From assembly GCF_013391475.1 (NCBI RefSeq), contig NZ_JACBAZ010000004.1, forward strand, positions 496,001-560,000: a DNA stretch of 64,000 nucleotides. Direction: 5' to 3'. The position numbers and the translations under genes are program-made. This stretch comes from Oceaniferula marina (GTDB lineage: Bacteria > Verrucomicrobiota > Verrucomicrobiia > Verrucomicrobiales > Akkermansiaceae). This document shows, piece after piece, positions 8,439 through 17,476 of this stretch. Below the pieces are notes generated by a model. The model had not been told where the DNA came from. It searched no databases and saw nothing but the letters and a program-made list of their open reading frames with translations. Position 1 is the first letter of the stretch. Each line of letters begins with the position of its first letter.

Positions 8439-9299
8439 ATGTCCGATTCCGACCAATGGCACTACACCGATAAGACCGGCAAACAATCCGGTCCCATCCC
8501 TACCCGTGAACTGCTTGCGCTGATTGCAGCCAAGGAGGTGCCCATGAGCGCGATGGCCTGGAAAGATGGCATGCCCCAGTGGAAACCCGTCAGTCAGATC
8601 GAGGAGCTACACACTCAGGTCGCCCCCCAGGTAGCGAACACCCCACAGCCTCCGACAAGCGGAGCCGCGGCCCCGACTCCCCAGGCCCCACAGGCTGCAA
8701 GCACACTGGGCACAACCGCCTCAAGCGTCTCACCAACACAGGCGTCTCCCCAAACGTCCCCCGAGCCGGCGGCCGTCGACCCCTACGAAACGCCCAACAC
8801 CCCACACAACCCCTTTCACGACGTCCCTGACCGACCACTCAGCTACGACGAAATCCATGGCTACACCCCGGATTACGGTGGCATTGGAAGGCTTGCCTAT
8901 TTTCTACTCAACTTCCTCTTTGGTGCAGGCTTTGTATTTGCGTTTATGTCTCTCGGTCTGTTCGGTGCCGTTGCCGGAACCGAAGGAGCCGCGGCCATGT
9001 CCTACCTCGGAATCTTCGGACTCTATGGAGCCTATATCCTCATCACCCTCATTCTGGCTGGAAAGCGGCTTAAAAATACCGGCTGCAGTGCATGGCTCGC
9101 CCTCCTGAGCTTCATCCCTCTCGCCAATATCTGGGTTAGCATCCGCTGCATTTGTGCCCCTCCCGGGTATTCCGACACCAAAAAACTGGATACCGCCGGC
9201 ATCATCCTATTTTGCCTCTTTGTCCTCGCACCCATTCTCCTCTTTGTCGTAGCTCTCGCCATGGGGGCCATTGCGGGCCCACCGACTCCTGCCAACTGA
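8439..9299 (+). CDS. GYF_2 (DUF4339) and DUF805-like membrane protein
   Basis: The 286-residue protein starts at an ATG at 8439 ([18 protein letters not shown]), which puts the GYF_2 domain (about residues 7-58) at the N-terminus as in the two preceding paralogues; the longer open frame upstream overlaps the preceding gene. A Pro/Ala/Thr/Ser-rich linker (60-125) leads to a helical membrane domain. Its features ([36 protein letters not shown], then [18 protein letters not shown]) are those of DUF805 (YhaH-type) proteins. Its own promoter is likely, given the terminator upstream. Function unknown. Confidence 0.87.
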   Translation: MSDSDQWHYTDKTGKQSGPIPTRELLALIAAKEVPMSAMAWKDGMPQWKPVSQIEELHTQVAPQVANTPQPPTSGAAAPTPQAPQAASTLGTTASSVSPTQASPQTSPEPAAVDPYETPNTPHNPFHDVPDRPLSYDEIHGYTPDYGGIGRLAYFLLNFLFGAGFVFAFMSLGLFGAVAGTEGAAAMSYLGIFGLYGAYILITLILAGKRLKNTGCSAWLALLSFIPLANIWVSIRCICAPPGYSDTKKLDTAGIILFCLFVLAPILLFVVALAMGAIAGPPTPAN

Positions 9300-9325
9300 G
9301 CAAACACCATATCACAAAGGCATTT

Positions 9326-9459
9326 TCCCGACTCCCCGACTCCCCGACTTCCCCGACTTCCCGACTTCCCGACTTCCCGACTTCCCCGACTTCCCGACTT
9401 CCCGACTTCCCCGACTTCCCCGACTTCCCCGACTTCCCCGACTTCCCGACTTCCCGACT
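9326..9459. repeat. Simple tandem repeat (TTCCCGAC/TTCCCCGAC)n
   Basis: About sixteen head-to-tail copies of an 8-9 base unit, TTCCCGAC or TTCCCCGAC, fill the space between the GYF_2/DUF805 gene and leuS, ending 10 bases before the leuS ATG. Unit length alternates between 8 and 9, so the array is not a clean reading frame. There are no spacers. It must lie in the leuS 5' leader or promoter. Confidence 0.97.
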
Positions 9460-9469
9460 CACCACCACC

Positions 9470-12085
9470 ATGTCCGATCAACGCAAAGCATTTCCATTCG
9501 ACACCTTCGAACCCAAGTGGCAACAACACTGGGCCGAACAAAAGACATTCCGTACCCCGAACCCGGGTGATGAAGACTTCGATGGCTCCAAGCCAAAATA
9601 CTTCATCCTCGATATGTTCCCCTACCCGTCCGGCGCCGGTCTGCACGTCGGCCACCCGGAGGGCTACACCGCCACCGACATTCTCGGTCGGTATAAAAAA
9701 ATGAACGACCACAACGTGCTGCACCCGATGGGCTGGGACGCCTTCGGCCTGCCCGCCGAGCAGTATGCGATCAAAACCGGTCAACACCCACGGATCACCA
9801 CCGAACAAAATGTCGACAACTTCCGCCGGCAGCTTCAGTCACTCGGGTTCGGCTACGATTGGTCACGCGAAGTCAACACCACCGACCCAAACTACGTGCG
9901 CTGGACCCAGTGGATTTTCCTCCAGCTCTACAATTCCTATTTCAACGAAGAAACCCAGAAGGCAGCACCCATCACCGAACTGGAAGCCAAAGGATGGACC
10001 CGTGAACAAATCGATGACGTCCGACTCGCCTTCATCCACGAAGCACCTGTCAACTGGTCCCCAGACCTCGGCACCGTGCTCGCCAACGAAGAAGTCGAGG
10101 AATGGAAATCCAAAGGCCACACCGTCGAACGACGCCCACTGCGACAGTGGATGCTGCGGATTACCAAGTACTCCCAGCGGCTGATCGACGAACTCGAACC
10201 GCTCGACTGGCCGGAATCCATCAAACTCCTCCAGAAAAACTGGATCGGCAAATCCACCGGTGCGGAAGTCACTTTTGAGATCGAAGGTAACGAGGTTGAG
10301 GTGTTCACCACCCGCCCCGACACCTTGTTTGGAGCGACCTATATGGTGCTCGCTCCCGAGCACCCGCTGGTCCAGAAAATCACCACCGCCGACCAACAGG
10401 AAGCTGTAGATGCCTACATCTCAGCATGCGCCTCGAAGTCAGACCTCGAACGCGGAGATTTAAATAAAGATAAATCCGGAATCTTCACCGGGGCCTACGC
10501 CATCAACCCGGTGAACAATGAACAAATCCCGGTCTGGATCGCCGACTACGTGATGATGGGATACGGCACCGGCGCCATCATGGCCGTGCCCGCCCACGAC
10601 ACCCGCGACTTCGAGTTTGCCACCAAGTTTGAACTGCCCATCCTTCAGGTCGTTGAGCCTAACGATCATTCAGACTGGCAAGGGTTCACTGGCAACGGCA
10701 AGTCCATCAACTCCGGCTTCCTCGACGGCATGAAAACCAAGGATGCCAAAAAAGCGATCATCCAATGGCTGCGCGACAACAACAAGGGAACCTTCAAGGT
10801 AAACTTCAAGTTGCGCGACTGGCTCTTCTCCCGCCAACGCTACTGGGGTGAACCCTTCCCCATTCTCTGGGACAAAGAAAGCGGTCAGCACATGCCTGTG
10901 CCTGAGTCTGAACTCCCCGTGCTGCAGCCGGAAATGGACGACTTCAAACCGACCGGCTCCCCTGAAGGACCACTGGCAAAAGCGACCGACTGGATCAACT
11001 ACTCGGAAAGCGCCAAACGCGAAACCAACACCATGCCGCAGTGGGCCGGGTCATGCTGGTACTACATGCGCTACTGCGATCCAAACAACAACGAGCGCTT
11101 CATTTCCAAAGAAGCCGAAGCCTACTGGAGTGGAACTGATCACGAATCACCAATTACCAATCACGAATCAAATCCCCATGGAATGGTGGATTTGTATGTC
11201 GGCGGCACCGAACACGCCGTGCTCCACCTGCTCTACGCCCGATTCTGGCACAAGGTGCTGCACGACCTCGGCCACGTCTCCACCATCGAGCCGTTCCAGA
11301 AGCTGGTCAACCAAGGGTTGATCCTCGGTGAAGACGGACAAAAGATGTCAAAATCTCTCGGCAACGTCGTCAACCCGGACGATGTCGTCCACGAGTATGG
11401 TGCCGACGCCCTGCGCCTCTACGAGATGTTTATGGGGCCACTCGAACAAGTCAAACCTTGGCAGATGAGCGGCGTCGAAGGCGTCTACCGCTTCCTCGGC
11501 AAAGTCTGGCGCCTCGCCTTCGAACAAAACCAGGAAGGCAACTGGGTGCTGAGCCAAAAACTCAGCGACGACAAACCATCGGCCGACACCGACAAAGCAC
11601 TGCTCAAGGTGCTGCACGAAACCATCAAGAAGGTCAGCGAGGACATCGAAAAAATGTCCTTCAACACGGCCATCTCCCAAATGATGATCTGCACCAATGC
11701 CTTTGGTAAGGCCAAACAATTGCCTGCTGTTCTGCTACGCGATCTTCTGAAGTGCCTCAACCCCTTTGCCCCGCACCTCACCGAGGAAATCCATGCCCAA
11801 GTCGGTGAGGCCTTCCCAAGTGCGAAGTGCTCACGTGCACGTATCCTCGCCGACCGCGCCTGGCCAAGCTATAACGAAAAGTATCTCGTCGAAGATGAGG
11901 TCGAAATCGTGGTCCAGGTCAACGGCAAGCTGCGGGGTCGTATCACCGTGGCCAAAGATGCAGCCAAAGAGGACATCGAAACCCTCGCCCAAGAGGACGA
12001 AAACGTCCAGGCACACACCGAGGGTAAAACCATTCGGAAAATCATCGTCGTCCCAGGGCGCCTGGTCAACATCGTCGCCAATTAG
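9470..12085 (+). CDS. leuS: Leucine--tRNA ligase
   Basis: The 871-residue class I aminoacyl-tRNA synthetase charges tRNA-Leu. The HIGH-type motif is in [19 protein letters not shown] (about residues 45-63) and the KMSKS motif in [13 protein letters not shown] (about 620-632). The CP1 editing region ([20 protein letters not shown]) and the C-terminal VNGKLRG are present. The ATG at 9470 follows the tandem repeat and ACCACCACC with no Shine-Dalgarno. An unusual in-frame insert of about 18 residues (about 552-569) precedes [16 protein letters not shown]; it comes from a short DNA repeat (11139-11170). A PpiC-family foldase starts 3 bases downstream. Confidence 0.97.
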   Translation: MSDQRKAFPFDTFEPKWQQHWAEQKTFRTPNPGDEDFDGSKPKYFILDMFPYPSGAGLHVGHPEGYTATDILGRYKKMNDHNVLHPMGWDAFGLPAEQYAIKTGQHPRITTEQNVDNFRRQLQSLGFGYDWSREVNTTDPNYVRWTQWIFLQLYNSYFNEETQKAAPITELEAKGWTREQIDDVRLAFIHEAPVNWSPDLGTVLANEEVEEWKSKGHTVERRPLRQWMLRITKYSQRLIDELEPLDWPESIKLLQKNWIGKSTGAEVTFEIEGNEVEVFTTRPDTLFGATYMVLAPEHPLVQKITTADQQEAVDAYISACASKSDLERGDLNKDKSGIFTGAYAINPVNNEQIPVWIADYVMMGYGTGAIMAVPAHDTRDFEFATKFELPILQVVEPNDHSDWQGFTGNGKSINSGFLDGMKTKDAKKAIIQWLRDNNKGTFKVNFKLRDWLFSRQRYWGEPFPILWDKESGQHMPVPESELPVLQPEMDDFKPTGSPEGPLAKATDWINYSESAKRETNTMPQWAGSCWYYMRYCDPNNNERFISKEAEAYWSGTDHESPITNHESNPHGMVDLYVGGTEHAVLHLLYARFWHKVLHDLGHVSTIEPFQKLVNQGLILGEDGQKMSKSLGNVVNPDDVVHEYGADALRLYEMFMGPLEQVKPWQMSGVEGVYRFLGKVWRLAFEQNQEGNWVLSQKLSDDKPSADTDKALLKVLHETIKKVSEDIEKMSFNTAISQMMICTNAFGKAKQLPAVLLRDLLKCLNPFAPHLTEEIHAQVGEAFPSAKCSRARILADRAWPSYNEKYLVEDEVEIVVQVNGKLRGRITVAKDAAKEDIETLAQEDENVQAHTEGKTIRKIIVVPGRLVNIVAN
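11139..11170. repeat. Short direct repeat inside leuS
   Basis: ATCACGAATCA occurs at 11139-11149 and again at 11160-11170, separated by CCAATTACCA. The whole unit stays in frame and encodes [11 protein letters not shown]. Comparable words are usually intergenic, so this looks like a repeat tolerated inside a gene. Confidence 0.85.
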
Positions 12086-12088
12086 CCT

Positions 12089-13186
12089 ATGTTAAAAATG
12101 AACAAATCGTTTGCAGTTAGAATGAGCGTTTGGTCGCTGCTCATTCTCTATCTGCTATGCGATATGTTTCTCTTTAACGGGCCGGTTCGGAAAAAAATCG
12201 ATGAACTGAATGTCACCGATGAGGAACGCATTCAAATGGCCATCGACAAAGGCATCTGCGCCAAGGTCTACGAACACTACATTTATCTCAGCCAAGTCGA
12301 CCGCCGAGTTCAGGAAAACCTGTTTCGCACCGGGCGCTCACCTGAAAAGGTCAGGGCCAAGGAGTGGACGCTGCTTCGCTGGGCCGCACTCAATGACCTG
12401 ATCGATGAACAATTGCTGCGCACTAAAACGAAGGTAAACAACGAACAGGTATCCATCAGCGAGCAGGCTATCGATGCCGAGGTCCAACGCTTTGAAAAAC
12501 TCTTCCCTGATAAAAAGGCCATGCATGAAGCCATGGCTGCTCAGGGGATCGAAAGCGAAAAGGAGCTCCGGTTCCGGCTTGCCGCTCGACTCGAACAAGA
12601 AGCCTACCTCCACAACCGAATCAAAAAATCGCTCACCATCAGCGACGAAGAAAGCAAACAATGGTACGATCAGCATAAACAAACCTTCGAGATGCCCGAA
12701 CGGCGTCAGCTCCGGCACATCTTTCTTGCAACACTCGATCGGCCGTCCGAAGACGCCGAGGCCACCCTCAAAACCCAGCTCGCAAAGATCCAGGCCAAAG
12801 AAGCCGACTTCGCCAGCGCTGCCGCTGAGATCAGCGAAGATGAACGCAGCAAAAACAAGGGCGGCCAGTTGGGCTGGATGAGCAAAAACAGGCTACCCGG
12901 GGATTTTGCCAGCGCGACCTTCACCCTCGCTAAAAACCAGCCCACGCTTATCCGAACCAAGCTCGGCTGGCACATCGTCGAGGTCACCGACATCAAAGCT
13001 CCCGCCACTGTGCCCTTCGACACCGTGAAGAGTGAAATCAACTCTGCCATCGCTGACACCCGCCGCTCTGAAGCCATCCGCCAGTACCGGCACAACCTTC
13101 GCCAACTCAGTCAGGACCATTTTCAGATCTTTGGCCAAGTCGTCAATCAACCAGTTCCTGACGCCACAGGCGAATCGAATGAATGA
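12089..13186 (+). CDS. PpiC-type peptidylprolyl isomerase, membrane anchored (SurA/PrsA-like)
   Basis: The 365-residue protein has one N-terminal transmembrane segment (about residues 12-30, VWSLLILYLLCDMFLFNG), a helical SurA-like N-terminal region (to about 200) and a parvulin domain. The parvulin domain (about 206-300) shows RRQLRHIFLA, then KGGQLGWMSKNRLPGDFASA and LGWHIVEVTD. Proteins of this type help fold outer-membrane or secreted proteins. It starts 3 bases after leuS, suggesting cotranscription. Its 3' end overlaps the convergent transglutaminase gene by 44 bases. Confidence 0.88.
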   Translation: MLKMNKSFAVRMSVWSLLILYLLCDMFLFNGPVRKKIDELNVTDEERIQMAIDKGICAKVYEHYIYLSQVDRRVQENLFRTGRSPEKVRAKEWTLLRWAALNDLIDEQLLRTKTKVNNEQVSISEQAIDAEVQRFEKLFPDKKAMHEAMAAQGIESEKELRFRLAARLEQEAYLHNRIKKSLTISDEESKQWYDQHKQTFEMPERRQLRHIFLATLDRPSEDAEATLKTQLAKIQAKEADFASAAAEISEDERSKNKGGQLGWMSKNRLPGDFASATFTLAKNQPTLIRTKLGWHIVEVTDIKAPATVPFDTVKSEINSAIADTRRSEAIRQYRHNLRQLSQDHFQIFGQVVNQPVPDATGESNE

Positions 13187-14951
13187 GTTGTTTCTCGAGC
13201 TCCTTATCCTCTGAGCGGTCCGCATACAGTCGCCCATAATGGTAAGCCAGCAGCTCGTTTAAAAAGTCAGGAGCAATCCCCTGCGACTCCATCCATGACA
13301 CTTGCTGCCGCAATGTCCTGCCGGATGGCATCGGGCACCCGGCCATCCCACAGGCCAACTTAAAGGCCTGTAAATAAGCTGACGGAGGGCGATGCAGAGG
13401 TCGACCGTCCACATCCGTTAATGGAAGTCTCCATCTGCGGACAAACAACACGACAACCCAGGAAGCCACAACCAGGAAAACCACAACCAATAGCTTCCAG
13501 AGATCAGCGCCGAGAGCCAATTGAACCGACGGATCGTCCACCGCTTTCGTTTGATTCGATTGCTCGGCAATCACTTTTTCGGGGTCGGGGGCCGGTTCGC
13601 TTTCCGGTGCCGCATGACTTTCCGGGGTGGCTTCATCATCAGGTGGCGTGGTGTCGAAGATCACCCAGCCGTAACCATCAAGTTTGATCTCGGTCCATGC
13701 GTGTGCGTCCTTGGCGCGGAAAACAAACATATTTTGAGAGCGATACAAGCGCCCTCCCGACCAACCATAGGCCACCCGGCTCGGAACTCCGAGAGCACGA
13801 CACAACATGGCTGCCGCCGTGGCAAAGTGTTCACAATAACCCCGCCGCTCTTCATAAAGAAAATTTTCCAGGGGGTTTAACTCCTGCATATTGGAAACTT
13901 CTAACGAATAATCATATCGATCCTGGAGAAAGCGCCGCATTTCAATCAGCTTATCAAACAGCTGGTCGTGATCATTGAAAATATCCGCTGTGTTGTTGAG
14001 CTGGGTCGACAATTCAGTAGGCAAATCCAACTCACCTGGCGCAGCCTTCGCTGCTTGCAGTGGCAGACCAATCAAATCGGTAAAATCGATCGGAGTCGAG
14101 CGCACTTCATAGTTGTATCCATCCAGTGCGCTCTCGAGTTCAGGCAAACGGTAAATGGAATCCGCCAAGCGGGTCAGGCGTGATAAATCCGTTCCTTGGG
14201 CTCCATGTAAGGATATAAATACATTCTGACTCGATGGGTTTGCCGCATGAAACACCCGGTAACGAAATGAGGGCAGATCCTTGGTTCCAGGTAGACCCCG
14301 GACAAGAGGAAACCGGATCGGAGACCGAAGCTCCCGGGGAGCCGACCTCGCAGCCGACCAGGAGACACCGTTGAAACGAGAAAACGAAAATGAATGCAGG
14401 TAAATCCGTGAATTGAGCAACTCGAGAGCATCCTCTTCGTTCTCCAACTGCAAAAACACTTCGGGTTTATTACTTGGTTTGAGATTACTTCGCTTCGGCA
14501 GTTGCCGCTGAAGCTTATTTCTAAACAAGGTCCTACCCGAGATGGCGTCAGATAATTCACCCTCATCCGCGCCTGATCCAGCCGTCTCCTCATCGACACT
14601 GGCGATCCCCTCAACCACCTCTTCCATTTCACCCGCAAACCTCAAGCTGGGACCGGCAACGGTAATGGTAAACAAAACAAACAAGGCCTCAGCTAACACA
14701 ACGGCAACACCTAACGAAAGGTAATCATACCATGTTGCCCGCTTCAGGCTTTGCATGATGGGCACCTTCGCTTCCCGTCGGGCTCCCCACCAAGCCAGCC
14801 CCGCTACCAAGGTCGCCACAGCCAGGCACGAGCGCATCAGCAAGCCGGGCCCACCGGGCCAACCTCTGAGCAAGAGATAGGCCCCGATCACAGCCAGCAT
14901 CATTGGCACATTGCGTATAAAAAAAGAAATAGCCATGGTCTTTGGTCTCAC
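13143..14951 (-). CDS. Transglutaminase-like membrane protein (TgpA/DUF3488 type)
   Basis: The 602-residue protein has three N-terminal transmembrane helices (within residues 8-100), a long extracytoplasmic region, a transglutaminase-core domain and a C-terminal helix (about 500-520, LLVVVFLVVASWVVVLFV) with a cytoplasmic tail. The catalytic triad is visible: Cys373 in RRGYCEHFATAAAMLCRALG, His in DAHAWTEIKL and Asp in GWVIFDTTPP. This matches DUF3488/TgpA-type transglutaminase proteins, usually encoded beside MoxR ATPase and DUF58 genes. The GTG start overlaps the stop of the upstream DUF58 gene (GTGA), so the two are coupled. Its 3' end overlaps the convergent ppiC gene. Confidence 0.9.
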   Translation of the reverse strand: MRPKTMAISFFIRNVPMMLAVIGAYLLLRGWPGGPGLLMRSCLAVATLVAGLAWWGARREAKVPIMQSLKRATWYDYLSLGVAVVLAEALFVLFTITVAGPSLRFAGEMEEVVEGIASVDEETAGSGADEGELSDAISGRTLFRNKLQRQLPKRSNLKPSNKPEVFLQLENEEDALELLNSRIYLHSFSFSRFNGVSWSAARSAPRELRSPIRFPLVRGLPGTKDLPSFRYRVFHAANPSSQNVFISLHGAQGTDLSRLTRLADSIYRLPELESALDGYNYEVRSTPIDFTDLIGLPLQAAKAAPGELDLPTELSTQLNNTADIFNDHDQLFDKLIEMRRFLQDRYDYSLEVSNMQELNPLENFLYEERRGYCEHFATAAAMLCRALGVPSRVAYGWSGGRLYRSQNMFVFRAKDAHAWTEIKLDGYGWVIFDTTPPDDEATPESHAAPESEPAPDPEKVIAEQSNQTKAVDDPSVQLALGADLWKLLVVVFLVVASWVVVLFVRRWRLPLTDVDGRPLHRPPSAYLQAFKLACGMAGCPMPSGRTLRQQVSWMESQGIAPDFLNELLAYHYGRLYADRSEDKELEKQLIHSIRLWRQELVD

Positions 14952-16096
14952 GCGCTTGCGGCCTCCGCATGCAGCGTCTTATGACGGTAGCGGATTTGAC
15001 GAATATCAATCACCAAGGAGTGGGGATGAGGAACTAACAAATGAGCCCATGAATCGGGAGCCATATCTGAAATCATAACCAGTCCATGGTCTTGGGCAAC
15101 CGCCTGGAGTGCCCGCTCCAAATCATGCGCTTCGGTCCCCCGACTTCGTTCGACTTTCGCCAATGACATCAATTCCTCGACCATCTTCGCTCTGGAATCT
15201 ACCATCACAGGTTGCCAATCGTTGAAGTCCGCGGTTAACACCACCGGAATCCCATTCGCTTGCATCAACTGCAGGGCTCCACATAAGAGAGAGATCGAGC
15301 GCTCAAAACGATCCTCCCTCAACATTTCACCACCACTGGCATAGGAATGGTAGACCAGGTGGCAGTGGTCAGGGTGAAAACCGGGCGGGTCAAACTCGCG
15401 CACGCGAAGGTCATGCCCACGGGCCATCGCCCGGGCGGAGGCCGGCCAGTGGATGCGCCTGGCCGAATCGCCCGGCTGCCATGGTCGTATCCCACGGGGT
15501 TCGCCAAATGTCTGCCCAGCGGTCACCCCTCCACGGGGTTGGGCATCAAACATCGACCCATCGCGGTTGAGCTCCACCGGTGTAATCGCTCTCGGCGTGA
15601 CCGTCACCTCGAATCGCACCACCGTCTCACGCCGGACACGGAATAAGCCCAAAGGAAACGAGGATAGGAAATCAACCGAATGCTGCTCCGCAAATGCACG
15701 ACGTGGCAGCACATGCCCCTGCTGACGGTAGGAGCATGATCCAGCGGCCGTCCACGGGGCCACCACTGCTAGTTTCGTTTCCCCGGGCAATCGCAATCGG
15801 ACCTCGACTTGAAAAGCATCCATCACCCTCCGTCCGTTCTGTAACCACAATTCCATATCAAAGCTCTCGCCGGCCGACACGCGTTTCGGAGTGCGAATCC
15901 GGCAATCCAGCTTGCTCAGATTGAACCAGGCCATCACCCCGGCTAACAAAAAAAACAATAGGCCACAGGCGCCCAACAGCATCACCCAACCGTCACCCAA
16001 CACCGCTCCGGCAATCACCATCACAACGACGACCCCCAGAGCGGCGGCTCCTCGTTGTTGAATCCTCATTCCCTTGCAGCTCATGCTCCGCCACAC
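14948..16096 (-). CDS. DUF58 domain protein
   Basis: The protein of up to 382 residues has two adjacent transmembrane helices near the N-terminus (RGAAALGVVVVMVIAGAVLG and WVMLLGACGLLFFLLAGVMA), a beta-rich segment and the DUF58 signature FGEPRGIRPWQPGDSARRIHW followed by LRVREFDPPG. DUF58 proteins commonly sit with MoxR-type AAA ATPases and transglutaminases; only the transglutaminase is here, directly downstream and overlapping. Possible starts are GTG 16096, ATG 16084 and ATG 16069 (MRIQQRG); none has a well-spaced Shine-Dalgarno, so the first 9 residues are uncertain. Confidence 0.9.
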   Translation of the reverse strand: MWRSMSCKGMRIQQRGAAALGVVVVMVIAGAVLGDGWVMLLGACGLLFFLLAGVMAWFNLSKLDCRIRTPKRVSAGESFDMELWLQNGRRVMDAFQVEVRLRLPGETKLAVVAPWTAAGSCSYRQQGHVLPRRAFAEQHSVDFLSSFPLGLFRVRRETVVRFEVTVTPRAITPVELNRDGSMFDAQPRGGVTAGQTFGEPRGIRPWQPGDSARRIHWPASARAMARGHDLRVREFDPPGFHPDHCHLVYHSYASGGEMLREDRFERSISLLCGALQLMQANGIPVVLTADFNDWQPVMVDSRAKMVEELMSLAKVERSRGTEAHDLERALQAVAQDHGLVMISDMAPDSWAHLLVPHPHSLVIDIRQIRYRHKTLHAEAASA

Positions 16097-16165
16097 TCTG
16101 CCAACAATCGATACAAATGGGAATCCCGTTTTTTACGCACTCCCATGAATTCCCCCACAATAAGG

Positions 16166-16198
16166 AAAAACGGGCCGCATGGTTTCCCATGCGACCCG
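16166..16198 (-). terminator. Rho-independent terminator after the thioredoxin gene
   Basis: On the minus strand a 12-bp stem (CGGGTCGCATGG with CCATGCGGCCCG, one mismatch) closed by GAAA is followed by TTTTT. It ends the thioredoxin transcript before the DUF58 gene. Confidence 0.88.
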
Positions 16199-16233
16199 CA
16201 TTCTGTATTGAACAATACAACCCAAATAAATCA

Positions 16234-16689
16234 TTAATCCATATCCTTTTTCTCCAGCGCCTGGTCCAAATGAGCCAGGAACTTGGAAACGTCCGGATAC
16301 TGCGAAGCGGTAAAGCGATTGAACTCCTTCCCTTCTTCATCAAACAACACAACGGTGGGCACACCCTGGACCTTGTATTTCTTCAAGACCTTCTGATTTT
16401 TCTTACTCAGCTCCTTGTCAGCGCGAGGAATGTCGATTTTGACCAAGATGAACTTTTCCGAGGCCTTTGACACGAAGGATTTCTTCGAAAACACCTTTTT
16501 ATCCATCATGATGCAAGGTGGGCACCAATCGGATCCGGTGAATTCCACCATCACTGGCTTTTTATCCGTCTTGGCCTTGGCCAGGGCGTCATCGACGTTG
16601 GTCATCCAATCTTTTCCTCCCGCAACGGCGGAAGCTGAAATTGCGATCATCGCCACGGCTGCTGTCATCCATTGTTTGAATTCTTTCAT
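16234..16689 (-). CDS. Secreted thioredoxin-fold protein
   Basis: The 151-residue protein has a signal peptide (about residues 1-23, WMTAAVAMIAISASAVAGG) and a thioredoxin domain of the Thioredoxin_7/DsbD-gamma type. The active site is WCPPC in VEFTGSDWCPPCIMMDKKVF. The cis-Pro motif is in YKVQGVPTVVLFDEEGKE. It probably reduces or protects disulfides in the periplasm. The start is set at ATG 16689 (MKEFKQW); another ATG lies 9 bases upstream, and a longer open frame reaches into the divergent rdgB and is unlikely. It is followed by its own terminator, so it is probably monocistronic. Confidence 0.9.
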   Translation of the reverse strand: MKEFKQWMTAAVAMIAISASAVAGGKDWMTNVDDALAKAKTDKKPVMVEFTGSDWCPPCIMMDKKVFSKKSFVSKASEKFILVKIDIPRADKELSKKNQKVLKKYKVQGVPTVVLFDEEGKEFNRFTASQYPDVSKFLAHLDQALEKKDMD

Positions 16690-16767
16690 CGTGATCATAA
16701 GCGATGAAACCGGGAGAATTATTCCAAATTTCTCGAAAAAAGATTCGGGGTCTGCTAATTCAAGCGC

Positions 16768-17355
16768 ATGAGACAACTGCTTATTGCTACGGGCAACAGC
16801 CATAAAACCGAGGAAATCAGATCGATGCTGGGCGAAGAATGGGAGGTTCGCGACCTGTCCAGTCATCCAGAGCTCCCGACCGTAGAGGAAACCGGCAGCA
16901 CCTTTCTCGAAAATGCGACCCTCAAAGCCGAAGAAATCAGCGAAGCCGTCCCCGGTTTGGTGCTTTCGGACGATTCCGGTCTTGAAGTGGATGCACTCAA
17001 TGGAGCACCTGGCGTCTATTCCGCCCGCTACGCCGGCGAAGACGGAAACGATACAGCCAACAATGAAAAGTTGCTGCGCGAACTATCGACGAGCGACCAA
17101 CGCACTGCCCGCTTCCGCTGTGTGATGGTCCTGGCCGAAGCCGGCCGCACCCTCGCCCATTTTGATGGCAAGGTGGAAGGAAGCATCCTGCGGGAGCGTC
17201 AAGGTGATGGGGGCTTTGGTTACGATCCTCTCTTTGTGCCCGACGGCCATAAAAAATCATTTGCAGAACTGGGGAACGAGGTGAAAAATGGCATGAGCCA
17301 CCGCGCCAGGGCCTTGGAACAGGTCATCCAATGGTTGGCACATGCCAAACTTTGA
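16768..17355 (+). CDS. rdgB: XTP/dITP diphosphatase (RdgB/HAM1 family)
   Basis: The 195-residue protein removes non-canonical purine nucleoside triphosphates (XTP, dITP, ITP), giving the monophosphate and pyrophosphate. Family motifs are intact: LLIATGNSHKTEEI at the N-terminus, ENATLKAE, LSDDSGLEVDALNGAPGVYSAR and GGFGYDPLF, then FAELGNEVKNGMSHRARAL. Length is normal for the family. It is divergent from the thioredoxin gene with about 78 bases between the starts. Confidence 0.97.
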   Translation: MRQLLIATGNSHKTEEIRSMLGEEWEVRDLSSHPELPTVEETGSTFLENATLKAEEISEAVPGLVLSDDSGLEVDALNGAPGVYSARYAGEDGNDTANNEKLLRELSTSDQRTARFRCVMVLAEAGRTLAHFDGKVEGSILRERQGDGGFGYDPLFVPDGHKKSFAELGNEVKNGMSHRARALEQVIQWLAHAKL

Positions 17356-17418
17356 TCAGCCGCCAGCCGATCTATCCCCTGCAAACCAGTAGGGAGGATG
17401 GCTTAGTCCTCCAACCAT

Positions 17419-17455
17419 TCCCCCCTCATCCCCCCTCATCCCCCCTCATCCCCCT
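17419..17455. repeat. Short tandem repeat (CCCCCCTCAT)3
   Basis: Three head-to-tail copies of a 10-base pyrimidine unit plus a partial copy lie 22-58 bases upstream of the permease ATG, with a further CCCCTCATC just before it. It may be part of the leader of the permease mRNA. Confidence 0.9.
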
Positions 17456-17476
17456 TACTCTCTCTACCCCCTCATC

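Noticed and set aside
9326-9459. Possible CRISPR array
   Set aside because: The units are 8-9 bases long and abut without unique spacers, and no cas genes are near.
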